Positions 1-11,926 of a DNA stretch of 64,000 nucleotides are shown piece after piece. The notes under the pieces were generated by a model, which was given only the letters and a program-made list of their open reading frames with translations, was not told the origin of the DNA and made no database searches. A program made the position numbers and the translations under genes. Position 1 is the stretch's first letter; each line of letters opens with the position of its first letter. The stretch is taken from contig NZ_FOEE01000006.1 of assembly GCF_900110555.1 (NCBI RefSeq), positions 1 to 64,000 on the forward strand, given 5' to 3'. The stretch comes from Trujillonella endophytica (GTDB taxonomy: Bacteria; Actinomycetota; Actinomycetes; Mycobacteriales; Geodermatophilaceae).

Positions 1-100
1 ACACCACACAACCAAAGCTGCGCAGTGCACGGGGTAAAACTTGGCACTGACTTTCGGCACGCTGTTGAGTTCTCAAGGAACGGACGCGCGAAGAACCAGG
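1..100 (-). promoter_or_regulatory. Leader of an rRNA-type operon reading out of the left edge
   Basis: Read on the minus strand, positions 76-62 give TTGAGAACTCAACAG, which resembles the boxA-type antitermination element of actinobacterial rRNA operon leaders and spacers. It is followed by GTGCCGAAAGTCAGTGCCAAG (in part), another phrase I associate with such leaders. The stretch is clearly less GC-rich than its surroundings. No rRNA gene is inside the window; it would start to the left of position 1. Positions 101-257 hold no gene or confident promoter that I can support. The assignment rests on remembered leader sequences, so it could also be a spacer before another stable RNA. Confidence 0.5.
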
Positions 101-257
101 CCCTTTGGGGCCTTCGTCAACTGCGGCTTTTCCCACTGTACGCCGGTCTCAGAGGCTCGCACCCCGGGGGGTTCTCGCTCGCTCCGCGGCCCTTGCGGGC
201 CCGACTGGCAACAGGGAGAACCATACACGGCCCTGAGAGCCCCTGCACGGGGGGTCC

Positions 258-273
258 CGGAGGGGGTCCTCCG
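258..273 (-). terminator. Small hairpin downstream of dapB
   Basis: CGGAGG (258-263) pairs with CCTCCG (268-273) around a 4-base loop, about 28 bases beyond the dapB stop codon. There is no T-run. It is the only compact hairpin found between dapB and the left edge, so it is a weak terminator candidate. Confidence 0.3.
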
Positions 274-301
274 AGCCGCACCAGGACCGCGAACGGCCTG
301 G

Positions 302-2902
<2,601 letters not shown>

Positions 2903-2906
<4 letters not shown>

Positions 2907-5179
2907 GCGTCCTGCGGCGCGGCCTCGGCAGGAGCGGCCTCGGCCGGGGCCTCGGCGGCACCCTCGCCGTCGGTGGCCACCGGCACCAGGCTGATCTTGC
3001 CGCGGGCGTCGATGTCGCTGATCTCGACCTGCAGCTTGTCGCCGACGTTGCAGACGTCCTCGACCTTGTTGATCCGCTTGCCGCCGCCGAGCTTGCTGAT
3101 GTGGACCAGCCCGTCCTTGCCCGGGAGCAGGGAGACGAAGGCGCCGAACGGCGTGGTCTTGACGACCGTGCCGAGGAAGCGCTCGCCGACCTTGGGCATC
3201 TGCGGGTTGGCGATCGCGTTGATGCGGTCCACCGCGGCCTGGGCCGACGGGCCGTCGGAGGCGCCGACGTAGATCGTGCCGTCGTCCTCGATGGTGATGT
3301 CTGCGCCGGTCTCGTCCTGGATCGCGTTGATCATCTGACCCTTGGGGCCGATGACCGCGCCGATCTTGTCGACCGGGATGCGCACCGTGGTCACGCGCGG
3401 CGCGTACGGGCTCATCTCGTCGGGACCGTCGATGGCCTCGCCCATGACGTCGAGGATGTGCAGCCGGGCCGCGCGGGCCTGGGTCAGCGCACCCGCGAGG
3501 ACGTCGGAGGGGATGCCGTCGAGCTTCGTGTCCAGCTGCAGCGCGGTCACGAACTCCTTGGTGCCGGCGACCTTGAAGTCCATGTCACCGAACGCGTCCT
3601 CGGCACCGAGGATGTCGGTCAGCGCCACGTACTCGGTCTTGCCGTCGACCTCGTCGGACACCAGGCCCATCGCGATGCCGGCGACCGGCGCCTTCAGCGG
3701 GACGCCGGCGTTGAGCAGGGCCAGCGTGGAGGCGCAGACCGAGCCCATGGACGTCGAGCCGTTGGAGCCCAGCGCCTCCGACACCTGCCGGATCGCGTAG
3801 GGGAACTCCTCGCGGTCGGGCAGCACGGGCAGCAGCGCCCGCTCGGCCAGCGCGCCGTGGCCGATCTCGCGGCGCTTGGGCGAGCCGACCCGCCCGGTCT
3901 CACCGGTCGAGTACGGCGGGAAGTTGTAGTTGTGCATGTAGCGCTTGCGGTTCTCCGGCGACAGCGTGTCGAGCTGCTGCTCCATGCGGAGCATGTTCAG
4001 CGTGGTGACGCCCAGGATCTGGGTCTCACCGCGCTCGAACAGCGCCGAGCCGTGCACGCGCGGGATGACCTCGACCTCGGCCGACAGCGGCCGGATGTCG
4101 GTCAGGCCGCGACCGTCGATGCGCACCTTGTCGCGCAGGATGCGCTGGCGCACGACCTTCTTGGTCAGCGCGCGGAAGGCACCCGAGATCTCCTTGTCGC
4201 GGCCCTCGAACTGGCCGGCCAGCGCGGCCTTGACCTCGTCCTTGAGCGCGTCGGTGGCGTCTTCGCGCTCGGCCTTGCCGGCGATCTGCTGCGCCTGGGC
4301 CAGCTTGTCGCCGACCTGGGCCTCGACGGCGGCGTACACGTCATCGGAGTAGTCCAGGAAGCGCGGGAACTCCGCGACGGGCTTGGCAGCCTTCGCGGCG
4401 AGCGCGGCCTGGGCGTCGCACAGCGCCTTGATGAACGGCTTGGCCGCCTCGAGACCCTGGGCCACGACCTCCTCGGTCGGGGCGGGGGCGCCACCGGCGA
4501 CCAGCTCGATCGTCCGCTGGGTGGCCTCGGCCTCGACCATCATGATCGCGACGTCGCCGTCGGGCAGGGCCCGGCCGGCCACGACCATGTCGAACACGGC
4601 CTCCTCGAGCTCCGTGTGCGTCGGGAACGCGACCCACTGGCCGCGGATGAGCGCGACGCGGGTCGCACCGATCGGGCCGGAGAACGGCAGGCCGGACAGC
4701 TGGGTGGAGGCCGAGGCGCCGTTGATCGCGAGGACGTCGTAGAGGTGCGCCGGGTCCAGGGACATGACGGTGATGACGACCTGGACCTCGTTGCGCAGGC
4801 CCTTGGCGAACGTCGGGCGCAGCGGGCGGTCGATCAGGCGGCACGTGAGGATCGCGTCCTCCGACGGCCGGCCCTCGCGGCGGAAGAACGAGCCGGGGAT
4901 GCGCCCCGCGGCGTACATGCGCTCCTCGACGTCGACCGTCAGCGGGAAGAAGTCGAAGTGCTCCTTGGGCTGCTTGCCGGCCGTGGTGGCCGACAGCAGC
5001 ATCGTGTCGCCCATGGTGATGACGACGGAGCCGGCGGCCTGACGGGCGAGCCGGCCGGTCTCGAAGGTGACGCTGCGGCTGCCGAAGCTGCCGTTGTCGA
5101 TGACCGCGGTGGCGGTGGTGACCCCGTCCTCGGGGTCGAACTCGGCGGCGATGCTGCCGGTGGTGGTGGGTGCGGACAT
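2903..5179 (-). CDS. pnp: Polyribonucleotide nucleotidyltransferase (PNPase/GpsI)
   Basis: Phosphorolytic 3'-5' exoribonuclease, which in actinobacteria also makes 3' tails and has been linked to guanosine pentaphosphate metabolism. The 758 residues contain two RNase PH domains separated by the helical domain. A KH domain follows ([12 protein letters not shown], GxxG loop), then an S1 domain ([14 protein letters not shown]), and finally a short Ala/Glu/Pro-rich tail. The ATG at 5179 is preceded by GGAAGAGG at normal spacing. The gene is downstream of rpsO in the same direction, the widely conserved rpsO-pnp order, but a hairpin terminator sits between them. It is translationally coupled to the M16 peptidase gene. 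Confidence 0.97.
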
Positions 5180-5390
5180 GGTGTCCTCTTCCTACGTCGC
5201 ATGCGGCGACGTCCTCTTGTGGCGCCCTGCGCCGACTGCGTCCGGGGCGACCGGTCTTCGAGAGAGACCCTCGGGGACGTCCCTCCCCGAGGGGAGAGGT
5301 CGTGCCCGGGGGCCACCACCGAGGACCGGACCGCGTCTGGCCGGATCGGCCGGAGGCCGGGGGTTCCGTGCGGCGGATGCCGGACGGAAG

Positions 5391-5419
5391 AGGGGACCGC
5401 CCCGGTGGGACGGTCCCCT
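5391..5419 (-). terminator. Hairpin terminator after rpsO
   Basis: AGGGGACCG (5391-5399) pairs perfectly with CGGTCCCCT (5411-5419) around an 11-base loop, starting 7 bases beyond the rpsO stop. There is no U-tract, as is common for GC-rich actinobacterial terminators. In the rpsO-pnp arrangement it may also be a read-through or RNA-processing site that limits pnp expression. Confidence 0.7.
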
Positions 5420-5426
5420 CGTCGTA

Positions 5427-5696
5427 CTAGCGGCGCAGACCGAGCCGCTCGATGAGCGACCGGTACCGGTTGATGTCGGTCTTGGCCAGGTAGTTCAGCA
5501 GCCGGCGACGACGGCCGACCAGCAGGAGCAGGCCCCGCCGGCTGTGGTGGTCGTGCTTGTGCAGCTTGAGGTGCTCGGTGAGGTCGCTGATCCGACGCGT
5601 GAGCATCGCGACCTGGACCTCGGGGGAGCCGGTGTCGTTCTCGACCGTGGCGTATTCGGTCATGATCTGCTTCTTCGTCGCGCTCTCGAGCGCCAT
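5427..5696 (-). CDS. rpsO: 30S ribosomal protein S15
   Basis: An 89-residue S15, the usual family length. It binds 16S rRNA in the central domain and nucleates the platform of the small subunit. The diagnostic stretches [21 protein letters not shown] and [20 protein letters not shown] (both quoted only in part of the fold) are intact. The ATG at 5696 gives the canonical [10 protein letters not shown] start; the frame extends 20 codons further but without similarity. It lies upstream of pnp. About 280 bases to ribF carry its promoter and leader, in which I could not pick a convincing -35/-10 pair. Confidence 0.97.
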   Translation of the reverse strand: MALESATKKQIMTEYATVENDTGSPEVQVAMLTRRISDLTEHLKLHKHDHHSRRGLLLLVGRRRRLLNYLAKTDINRYRSLIERLGLRR

Positions 5697-5976
5697 GGTC
5701 GCCTCCCGGCGGGCAGGTGTGCGCCCCCGGTCTGACTCACGGGGGCAGGTGGACACACGGATCGGGCCGGAGCCCGACGCCCTATCGTACGCGGCCCCCC
5801 GGACCGCCCCGCCATCGCATCGTCGTCCTACCGGACGGCACCGCGACCACGTTCCGTCCCCGACCTGCGCCGAGCCCCACCCGCCGCTCCTCGCGGAGGC
5901 CTCCGGCCCCCACTCGTCCCGCCGACCGCTTCACGGATCCGTACCCGGAGGGGGCGCGGCCCGGTCGGCCGCCATG

Positions 5977-6927
5977 TCACATGCCCAGGACGCGGCGGGC
6001 CTCGACGAGGTCGTCGTCCATGGCGGCGATGAGCTCGTCCATGCCGGAGAACCGCAGCATCCCCCGCAGCCGCGCGGTGAACTCCACACCGGCGTGCTCG
6101 CCGTAGAGGTCGCCGTCCCAGTCGATGAGGTGTGCCTCCACCGTGCGGCGCGTGCCGTCGAACGTGGGGTTGGTGCCGACCGAGATCGCGGCCGGGAAAC
6201 GCGCCCCGCTGGCGCCCTCGACGTCGCGGAGCACGAAGTGGCCGGCGTAGACGCCGTCGGCCGGGACGGCGGTGTAGGGCGGGCTCTCGACGTTGGCCGT
6301 CGGATAGCCCATCTGCCGCCCCCGCCGGTGCCCGCGGACGACGACGCCGTCGACCCGGTGCGGCCGGCCCAGCGCCTCGGTCGCGGACGTCATGTCCCCG
6401 GCCGCGACGCAGGCGCGCACGTAGGTCGAGGAGATCGTCAGCTCGTCCTCGGCCACGCTGGCCAGACCCACGCCGTCGACGGAGAACCCGAACCGGCGGC
6501 CCTCCGCGGCCAGCGTGGCCACGGTGCCGGCGGCGCGGTGCCCGTAGGTGAAGTTCTCCCCCACGACGACGTGCGACGCGTGCAGCGTGGACGCGAGCAC
6601 CGTGTGCGTGAACGACTCCGGTGACTGGCGCATCAGGTCCTGGGTGAACGGCAGCACGCACATCGCGTCGACGCCGAGCGCCTCGACCAGCTCGGCCTTG
6701 CGGTCCAGCGAGGTGAGGATCGCCGGGTGCGAGCCCGGTCGCACGACCTCGGCCGGGTGCGGGTCGAAGGTGACCAGCAGGCAGGGCCGGCCCAGCGCGC
6801 GGGCGCGCTCGACCGCGGCACCGATCAGCTTCTGGTGGCCTCGGTGCACGCCGTCGTACATGCCGATGGTGACGACGGTGCGCCCGAGGTCACCGGGGAC
6901 GGCGTCCAGTCCGCGCCAGCGCAGCAC
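5977..6927 (-). CDS. ribF: Bifunctional riboflavin kinase / FAD synthetase
   Basis: Converts riboflavin to FMN and FMN to FAD in the cytosol. In the 316 residues, the N-terminal adenylyltransferase domain carries TIGMYDGVHRGH near residue 20 and SSTYVRACVAAGDM at about 165. The C-terminal flavokinase domain carries GHRRGRQMGYPTANV and the VGTNPTF segment. Length and domain order are normal. The start at 6927 follows the ilvE stop (6929-6931) after a single base, so the two are probably cotranscribed. In other actinobacteria ribF usually sits next to truB; here ilvE and a MhuD-like gene lie between them. Confidence 0.95.
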   Translation of the reverse strand: MLRWRGLDAVPGDLGRTVVTIGMYDGVHRGHQKLIGAAVERARALGRPCLLVTFDPHPAEVVRPGSHPAILTSLDRKAELVEALGVDAMCVLPFTQDLMRQSPESFTHTVLASTLHASHVVVGENFTYGHRAAGTVATLAAEGRRFGFSVDGVGLASVAEDELTISSTYVRACVAAGDMTSATEALGRPHRVDGVVVRGHRRGRQMGYPTANVESPPYTAVPADGVYAGHFVLRDVEGASGARFPAAISVGTNPTFDGTRRTVEAHLIDWDGDLYGEHAGVEFTARLRGMLRFSGMDELIAAMDDDLVEARRVLGM

Positions 6928-6928
6928 C

Positions 6929-8068
6929 TCAGGCGACCCGGTGCAGCCAGCCGCGGGTGTCGGGCACCCGGCCGTGCTGGATGTCGAGCAGGTGACCGCG
7001 CAGCGCCATGGTCAGCGGCCCCGGGGTGCCGTCGCCGACGGTGAAGTCGCCCGTCCGGGCCTTGACCTCGCCGACCGGCGTGATCACCGCGGCGGTGCCG
7101 CAGGCGAAGGTCTCGGTGACGGTGCCGTCGGCGACCCCGGCCCGCCACTCCTCGACGCTGAACTTCCGCTCGGTGACGCGGTGCCCCCGCTCACGGGCGA
7201 CCGTGATCAGGGAGTCGCGGGTGATGCCGGGCAGCAGGGTGCCGGTGAGCTCGGGGGTGACCAGCTCGGCGTCGGCACCCGTGCCGAGGACGAAGAACAG
7301 GTTCATCCCGCCCATCTCCTCGACGTAGCGCTTCTCGTGCGCGTCGAGCCACACGACCTGGTCGCAGCCGGCCGCGATGGCCTGCTCCTGCGCCAGCAGG
7401 CTGGCGGCGTAGTTGCCGGCGCACTTCACGTCGCCCGTGCCGCCCGGCGCCGCCCGGATGTAGTCCTCGGAGAGGTAGACCGACACCGGGTGCACCCCGC
7501 GCGGGAAGTAGGCGCCGGCGGGGCTGGCGATCACGAGGAACAGGTATTCGTGGGCCGGCCGCACGCCCAGGAACGGCTCGGTGGCCAGCTGGTAGGGCCG
7601 CAGGTAGAGCGTCTGGTCCGGGCCGGTGGGCACCCAGTCGCGGTCGGCGTCGACCAGCGCGTCGACGGCGGCGAGGAACGCCTCCTCGGGCACCGGGGGC
7701 ATCGCGAGGCGGCGGGCACCGCGGACGAACCGCGCGGCGTTGGCCTCGGGCCGGAAGGTCGCGACGCTGCCGTCGGGCTGGGCGTAGGCCTTGAGGCCCT
7801 CGAAGATCGACTGCGCGTAGTGCAGCGCGGCCGTGGCCGGGTCCATCTGCAGCGGCGCATAGGAGGTGAGCCGGGCGTCGTACCAGCCCTCGCCCGCGCG
7901 GTAGCGCGCCACGAACATCGAGTCGGTGAAGTACCGGCCGAACCCGGGGTCGTCCAGCAGCTGCTGCCGCTCGGCGGCGGGGCGGCGCCGGATCTCCTCC
8001 ACCACCACCGGTACACCCCCGGTGAACTCCCGGGGGGAGGTACGGCTGTCGGCGAGGGTGTCGGTCAT
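6929..8068 (-). CDS. ilvE: Branched-chain amino acid aminotransferase
   Basis: PLP-dependent class IV aminotransferase for the last step of leucine, isoleucine and valine synthesis. It has 379 residues from the ATG at 8068. The PLP lysine is in GTGDVKCAGNYAAS, followed by EMGGMNLFFV and the SLITVARERGH segment, as in actinobacterial IlvE. The frame is open upstream into the neighbouring gene, but MTDTLADSRTS is the natural N-terminus and matches the family length. It lies directly upstream of ribF. No leucine-type attenuator or other regulatory site was seen in the 77 bases before it. Confidence 0.95.
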   Translation of the reverse strand: MTDTLADSRTSPREFTGGVPVVVEEIRRRPAAERQQLLDDPGFGRYFTDSMFVARYRAGEGWYDARLTSYAPLQMDPATAALHYAQSIFEGLKAYAQPDGSVATFRPEANAARFVRGARRLAMPPVPEEAFLAAVDALVDADRDWVPTGPDQTLYLRPYQLATEPFLGVRPAHEYLFLVIASPAGAYFPRGVHPVSVYLSEDYIRAAPGGTGDVKCAGNYAASLLAQEQAIAAGCDQVVWLDAHEKRYVEEMGGMNLFFVLGTGADAELVTPELTGTLLPGITRDSLITVARERGHRVTERKFSVEEWRAGVADGTVTETFACGTAAVITPVGEVKARTGDFTVGDGTPGPLTMALRGHLLDIQHGRVPDTRGWLHRVA

Positions 8069-8145
8069 GGCTCCCACCTGCGTGTCCGGGTGGGTCCGGC
8101 GGTCGGCGGACCCACCCGCCCACGATAGTCCCGGCCCGAGGGGAC

Positions 8146-8484
8146 TCAGTTCTGCCGGTCCTGGGCCACCTTCGGCCCCGCGGACTCGATGACCTCGTAG
8201 GACCACAGGTGCGCGGAGTTCGCCGCGGCGGGGGCGAGCGTGTCGCCGCCGCCGGAGTGGGCCCGGCCGAAGTCCTGACCGGACTGCCAGGCCTCGTAGG
8301 CGGCCTCGTTCTCCCACCGCGTGTAGACGAGGTACTGGTCGGTGCCCTCCTGCGGGCGCAGCAGCTCGAACCACTCGAACCCGGGTGTGCTCTCGACCGC
8401 GCCCGCGCGTCCGCGGAAGCGCTCCTCGAAGCGCTCCTGCCGCTCCTTGGGCACGGTGATCGCGTTGATCTTCACGACGCTCAT
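8146..8484 (-). CDS. MhuD-like antibiotic-biosynthesis-monooxygenase-fold haem oxygenase
   Basis: A 112-residue single ABM-domain protein. It resembles the mycobacterial haem-degrading enzyme MhuD along its length: it begins MSVVKINAITVP and contains ESTPGFEWFELLRP. The residues central to MhuD/IsdG chemistry are at matching places: Asn7, Trp66 (YEAWQSG) and a candidate haem-ligand His76 (GRAHSGG; MhuD uses His75). If the assignment holds, it opens the haem ring and releases iron, forming a biliverdin-like product. No haem-uptake genes or iron-responsive operator are adjacent; it stands between ilvE and truB. Other ABM-fold proteins are quinol or polyketide oxygenases, so the substrate is an inference. 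Confidence 0.75.
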   Translation of the reverse strand: MSVVKINAITVPKERQERFEERFRGRAGAVESTPGFEWFELLRPQEGTDQYLVYTRWENEAAYEAWQSGQDFGRAHSGGGDTLAPAAANSAHLWSYEVIESAGPKVAQDRQN

Positions 8485-8539
8485 GCCGCAGCCTCTTCCC
8501 CGGCCCGGCGGAGGTCAACCGCCGTGCCCGCCCGCGGGC

Positions 8540-9460
8540 TCAGCCGGGCGGGAAGCCGACCGCGACGCGCGCACCGGCGCCGGCGTCCTCGACGAGGGCG
8601 ACCAGACGCCCATCCGGATCGACGGCGGCGGTCAGCCCGGCACGGCCCGTGGCGGGCACCCGCTGGCCGTGGCCGAGGGCGGTGGCCTCCTCCGCGGTGA
8701 GGGCGCGCGCGGGGAAGACCGCCGTCGCCGCCCCGGTCAGCCCCAGGACGCCGCGCCCGCCCCCCGCCAGGAGTGCCGCCGCGGCGTCCTCGACGGGCGC
8801 GGCCTGCTCGGTCCGGAACGGGCCCGAGGCCGTCCGCCGCAGGGCGGTGAGGTGCCCGCCCACGCCCAGCGCGGCACCGGCGTCCCGCGCGATGGCCCGG
8901 ATGTAGGTGCCCGCGGTGCACACCACGGTGACCTCGACGTCGACCAGGTCCGGCGCCGGCCGGGAGATCCGGTGCACCTCGAGCCGGTGCACGGTCACGG
9001 CGCGGGGTTCGAGGACGACCTCCTCCCCCGCCCGCACGCGGTCGTAGGAGCGGCGGCCGTCGACCTTGACCGCGCTCACCGAGGAGGGCACCTGCCGCAG
9101 CGGGCCGGTCTGCGCCGCCAGGGCGGCCCGGACGGCGTCGTCGTCCAGGTGGCCGGCGGGGGTGGTCGTCAGCACCTCGCCCTCGCGATCGTCGGTGACG
9201 GTGCTCTGCCCGAGCCGGACGGTCGCCTCGTAGGTCTTGTCGTGCCCGCTCAGGTACCCGAGCAGGCGGGTCGCGGTGCCGACCCCGAGCACCAGCAGAC
9301 CGGTGGCCATCGGGTCGAGCGTGCCCGCGTGACCGATGCGGCGGACCGACAGGGCGCGGCGGGCCCGGGCGACGACGTCGTGCGACGTCATCCCGCCGGG
9401 CTTGTCGACCAGCAGGATCGAGGGCGCGACGTCGGCGTCGGCCCGGCGGTTGCGGCTCAC
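8540..9460 (-). CDS. truB: tRNA pseudouridine(55) synthase
   Basis: Converts U55 of the T-loop to pseudouridine in most tRNAs. The 306 residues include VDKPGGMTSHDVV near residue 18 and the catalytic loop GHAGTLDPMATG, with catalytic Asp49. The C-terminal part (ALTAEEATALGHGQRVPA) forms the PUA-like domain. The length is normal for actinobacterial TruB. It lies downstream of the rbfA-DHH-MATE chain, its usual location, with a 55-base gap to the MATE gene. Confidence 0.95.
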   Translation of the reverse strand: MSRNRRADADVAPSILLVDKPGGMTSHDVVARARRALSVRRIGHAGTLDPMATGLLVLGVGTATRLLGYLSGHDKTYEATVRLGQSTVTDDREGEVLTTTPAGHLDDDAVRAALAAQTGPLRQVPSSVSAVKVDGRRSYDRVRAGEEVVLEPRAVTVHRLEVHRISRPAPDLVDVEVTVVCTAGTYIRAIARDAGAALGVGGHLTALRRTASGPFRTEQAAPVEDAAAALLAGGGRGVLGLTGAATAVFPARALTAEEATALGHGQRVPATGRAGLTAAVDPDGRLVALVEDAGAGARVAVGFPPG

Positions 9461-9515
9461 GACAGGGCACCGGCGGGGCCGTGGGGCGCAGGCGGGACGT
9501 CGTCGCGGGGGGAGT

Positions 9516-10922
9516 TCACGCGCCCACGGTCGCAGGTGCGGTCAGCCAGCGGTTCCCGGCCACCCGGACGAGCACGCCGACCAGGCGCAGCGCGATGAAG
9601 AGCGTGAGCCCCGTCCAGATCCCGGCCAGGCCCAGGTCGAGCGGTCCGGCCAGCAGGGACAGCGGCAGGAAGCCGACGACGGCGGCACCGATGGTGACCG
9701 TCCGGAGGTAGCCGACGTCACCGGCACCCATGAGGACGCCGTCCAGGGCGAAGACCACACCGGCCAGCGGCTGGAACCCGGCGAGGAACCACCACACCAG
9801 CTCCGCCTGCTCGCGGACGGCGGGGTCACCGGTGAACAGCGGCACCAGCAAGCCGCGCAGGGCGAGGAGCAGCGCCCCCACCCCGATCCCGGTGAGCAGT
9901 CCCCAGCGGGCCACCCGGACAGCGGTGAGGCGGGCCTCGGCGACCCGCCCGGCGCCGAGCGCGTGCCCCACGAGCGTCTGCGCCGCGATCGCGTAGGCGT
10001 CCAGGACCAGCGCGAGGAAGAAGAACAGCTGCAGCGCGATCTGGTGCGCCCCGAGTTCCGCCGCCCCCGCGCGCGCCGCGACCCCGGCCGCGACCAGGAA
10101 GGCGACCTGCAGGACGGCGGCCCGCAGGAGCAGGTCCCGACCCAGCACCAGTTGCGCGCGGACCGACCGCAGGCGCGGGCGCCAGTCCGCGCCCTCCCGG
10201 ACCAGCGCGCGCACGAACAGGGCGGCGGTGAGCCCCTGGCCGACGACGTTGGCGACCGCGGAGCCGGGGAGCCCGAGGCCTGCCGTGTGCACCAGCAGCG
10301 GGCAGAGCACGAGGCTGGCGAGGCTGCCGGCCAGCACGAACCGGACGGGGCGGCGCAGCTCCTGCACCCCGCGCAGCCAGCCGTTGCCGGCGAGGGACAC
10401 CAGCAGCAGCGGGGCGCCGAGGGAGGCGATGCGCAGCCACTGCTCCCCCGCCTCGGCCACCGCTCCCCCGCCGCCGGCCAGCAACCGGGTCAGCGGCCCG
10501 GCCAGCAGCTGGAAGGCCGCCAGCACGCCGACGCCGAGCCCCAGGGCCAGCCAGGTCGCCTGGACCCCCTCGGCGACGGCCCCCGCGCGGTCACCCGCCC
10601 CGGCCCGTCGCGCCGCCCGGGCCGTGGTGCCGTAGGCGAGGAAGTTCAGCAGCGCCGCGGCCCAGGCCAGCAGCCCCCCGCCGACGGCGAGGCCGGCCAG
10701 CGGCACGGTGCCCAGGTTGCCGATGACCGCGGTGTCGACCAGCAGGTAGAGCGGCTCCGCGGCGAGCACGACGAGGGCGGGCAGCGCCAGCGACAGCACG
10801 GACGGCGACCGGGGGTCGGGGCGCGGCGGCCGGAGGCCTTCCGGCGCGGGAGCCGGGCCGGGCTCCGCGCCGGTCGGGGACGGCGCCTGGCCGCGGTGCG
10901 GTCCGGAGGACCGCGACGTCAT
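9516..10922 (-). CDS. MATE-family efflux transporter (DinF-like)
   Basis: A 468-residue multidrug/toxin exporter with about 12 membrane helices in two MatE repeats. It starts at the ATG at 10922, which overlaps the stop of the DHH phosphoesterase gene (ATGA). The open frame continues upstream to 12026 only as a shadow. About 35 Pro-rich residues precede the first helix (LSLALPALVVLAAEPLYLLVDTAVIGNL in part), whose PLYLLVDTAVIG segment is typical of the DinF branch. These exporters use Na+ or H+ gradients; the substrate is unknown. The rbfA-DHH-dinF order is a recurring actinobacterial arrangement, so regulation is probably shared with the upstream housekeeping genes. Confidence 0.9.
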   Translation of the reverse strand: MTSRSSGPHRGQAPSPTGAEPGPAPAPEGLRPPRPDPRSPSVLSLALPALVVLAAEPLYLLVDTAVIGNLGTVPLAGLAVGGGLLAWAAALLNFLAYGTTARAARRAGAGDRAGAVAEGVQATWLALGLGVGVLAAFQLLAGPLTRLLAGGGGAVAEAGEQWLRIASLGAPLLLVSLAGNGWLRGVQELRRPVRFVLAGSLASLVLCPLLVHTAGLGLPGSAVANVVGQGLTAALFVRALVREGADWRPRLRSVRAQLVLGRDLLLRAAVLQVAFLVAAGVAARAGAAELGAHQIALQLFFFLALVLDAYAIAAQTLVGHALGAGRVAEARLTAVRVARWGLLTGIGVGALLLALRGLLVPLFTGDPAVREQAELVWWFLAGFQPLAGVVFALDGVLMGAGDVGYLRTVTIGAAVVGFLPLSLLAGPLDLGLAGIWTGLTLFIALRLVGVLVRVAGNRWLTAPATVGA

Positions 10923-11926
10923 CCCGAGGTCATCTCTCGGCGGACGGCCGCGATCGTCCCCTCGCGGTCGGCGTGCGAGGTGAACCCGGCGGCGGCCCGG
11001 TGGCCTCCGCCACCCAGCGCGGCGGCGATCCGGGAGAGGTCCGTGCCGCCGCGCGAGCGCAGCGAGACCGACCAGGTGCCGTCGTCCTGCCCCTTGAGGA
11101 TGCAGGCGACGTCGGCGTCCTCGGTGGCGCGGACGACGTCGACCAGCGCCTCCAGCTGCTCCCCGGGCAGGCCGTGCTCGCCGGCCTCGGCGGTGGTCGA
11201 CCAGCTCCAGACCAGGCCGGCGCCGACCTCGGGCTCCAGCTGAGCCCGGCCGGTCACCGACGACAGCAGGCGCAGCCAGCCGAAGGGCGCGGTGTCGAAC
11301 AACCGGCGGCTGATGGCGGCGTGGTCGATGCCGGTCTCGAGCAGCCGGGCGGCCAGCCGGTGGGTGTCGGGGCGGGTGTTGCCGAACCGGAAGGACCCGG
11401 TGTCGGCGGCCAGGCCCGCGTACAGGCAGGTGGCCAGCGTCGGGTCGAGGGGCACCCCGAGCCCGTCGAGCAGGTCGGCCACGAGGGTGACCGTCGCCGG
11501 TGCCCCCGGGTCGACGACGCGGATGTCCCCGAACCCGGGGTTGCTCGCGTGGTGGTCGACGACGACGGAGGTGCCGGCGCTCTCCAGCAGCGGCGCGAGC
11601 TCGCCCAGCCGGCCGGGCGAGGCGGCGTCCAGGCTGACGAAGACCTCCGGCGCGGCCGGGACCTGCGACGAGGGCACCAGGCCCGCGGCGCCGGGCAGCC
11701 ACGCGAGGGAGGCCGGGAGGACGAACGGCTCGGGGAAGGTCGCGACCACGCGCGCGCCGCGCCGGCGCAGCCCCTCGGCCAACGCGAGGGTCGCCCCCAG
11801 CGCGTCGGCGTCGGGCTGAATGTGCGCGGAGAGCACGACGGTGGAACAGCTCGCAGCGGCCTCGGCGAGGACGTCGGCCGCTGTCCGGGTGGGGCGGGGT
11901 GCCGGGATCCGGGCCGGGATCGTCAC
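10919..11926 (-). CDS. nrnA: DHH/DHHA1 phosphoesterase, NrnA-like
   Basis: A 335-residue DHH-family enzyme. The metal-binding motifs are visible in order: IQPDADALG near 37, a Asp in SLDAASPG, VDHHASNP (the DHH signature), and AGLAADTGSFRF. The DHHA1 substrate-binding motif GGGHRAAAGF is near the C-terminus. Actinobacterial members degrade short oligoribonucleotides and can act on pAp or cyclic dinucleotide products (the Mycobacterium orthologue is described as such); the exact substrate range here is inferred. The GTG start at 11926 overlaps the stop of the 81-residue ORF (GTGA), and its stop overlaps the MATE start. Confidence 0.9.
   Translation of the reverse strand: MTIPARIPAPRPTRTAADVLAEAAASCSTVVLSAHIQPDADALGATLALAEGLRRRGARVVATFPEPFVLPASLAWLPGAAGLVPSSQVPAAPEVFVSLDAASPGRLGELAPLLESAGTSVVVDHHASNPGFGDIRVVDPGAPATVTLVADLLDGLGVPLDPTLATCLYAGLAADTGSFRFGNTRPDTHRLAARLLETGIDHAAISRRLFDTAPFGWLRLLSSVTGRAQLEPEVGAGLVWSWSTTAEAGEHGLPGEQLEALVDVVRATEDADVACILKGQDDGTWSVSLRSRGGTDLSRIAAALGGGGHRAAAGFTSHADREGTIAAVRREMTSG

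Noticed and set aside
1-301. Short plus-strand frame starting near position 25
   Set aside because: Its product is low-complexity and overlaps the putative rRNA leader and the dapB 3' region; no ribosome-binding site or similarity.
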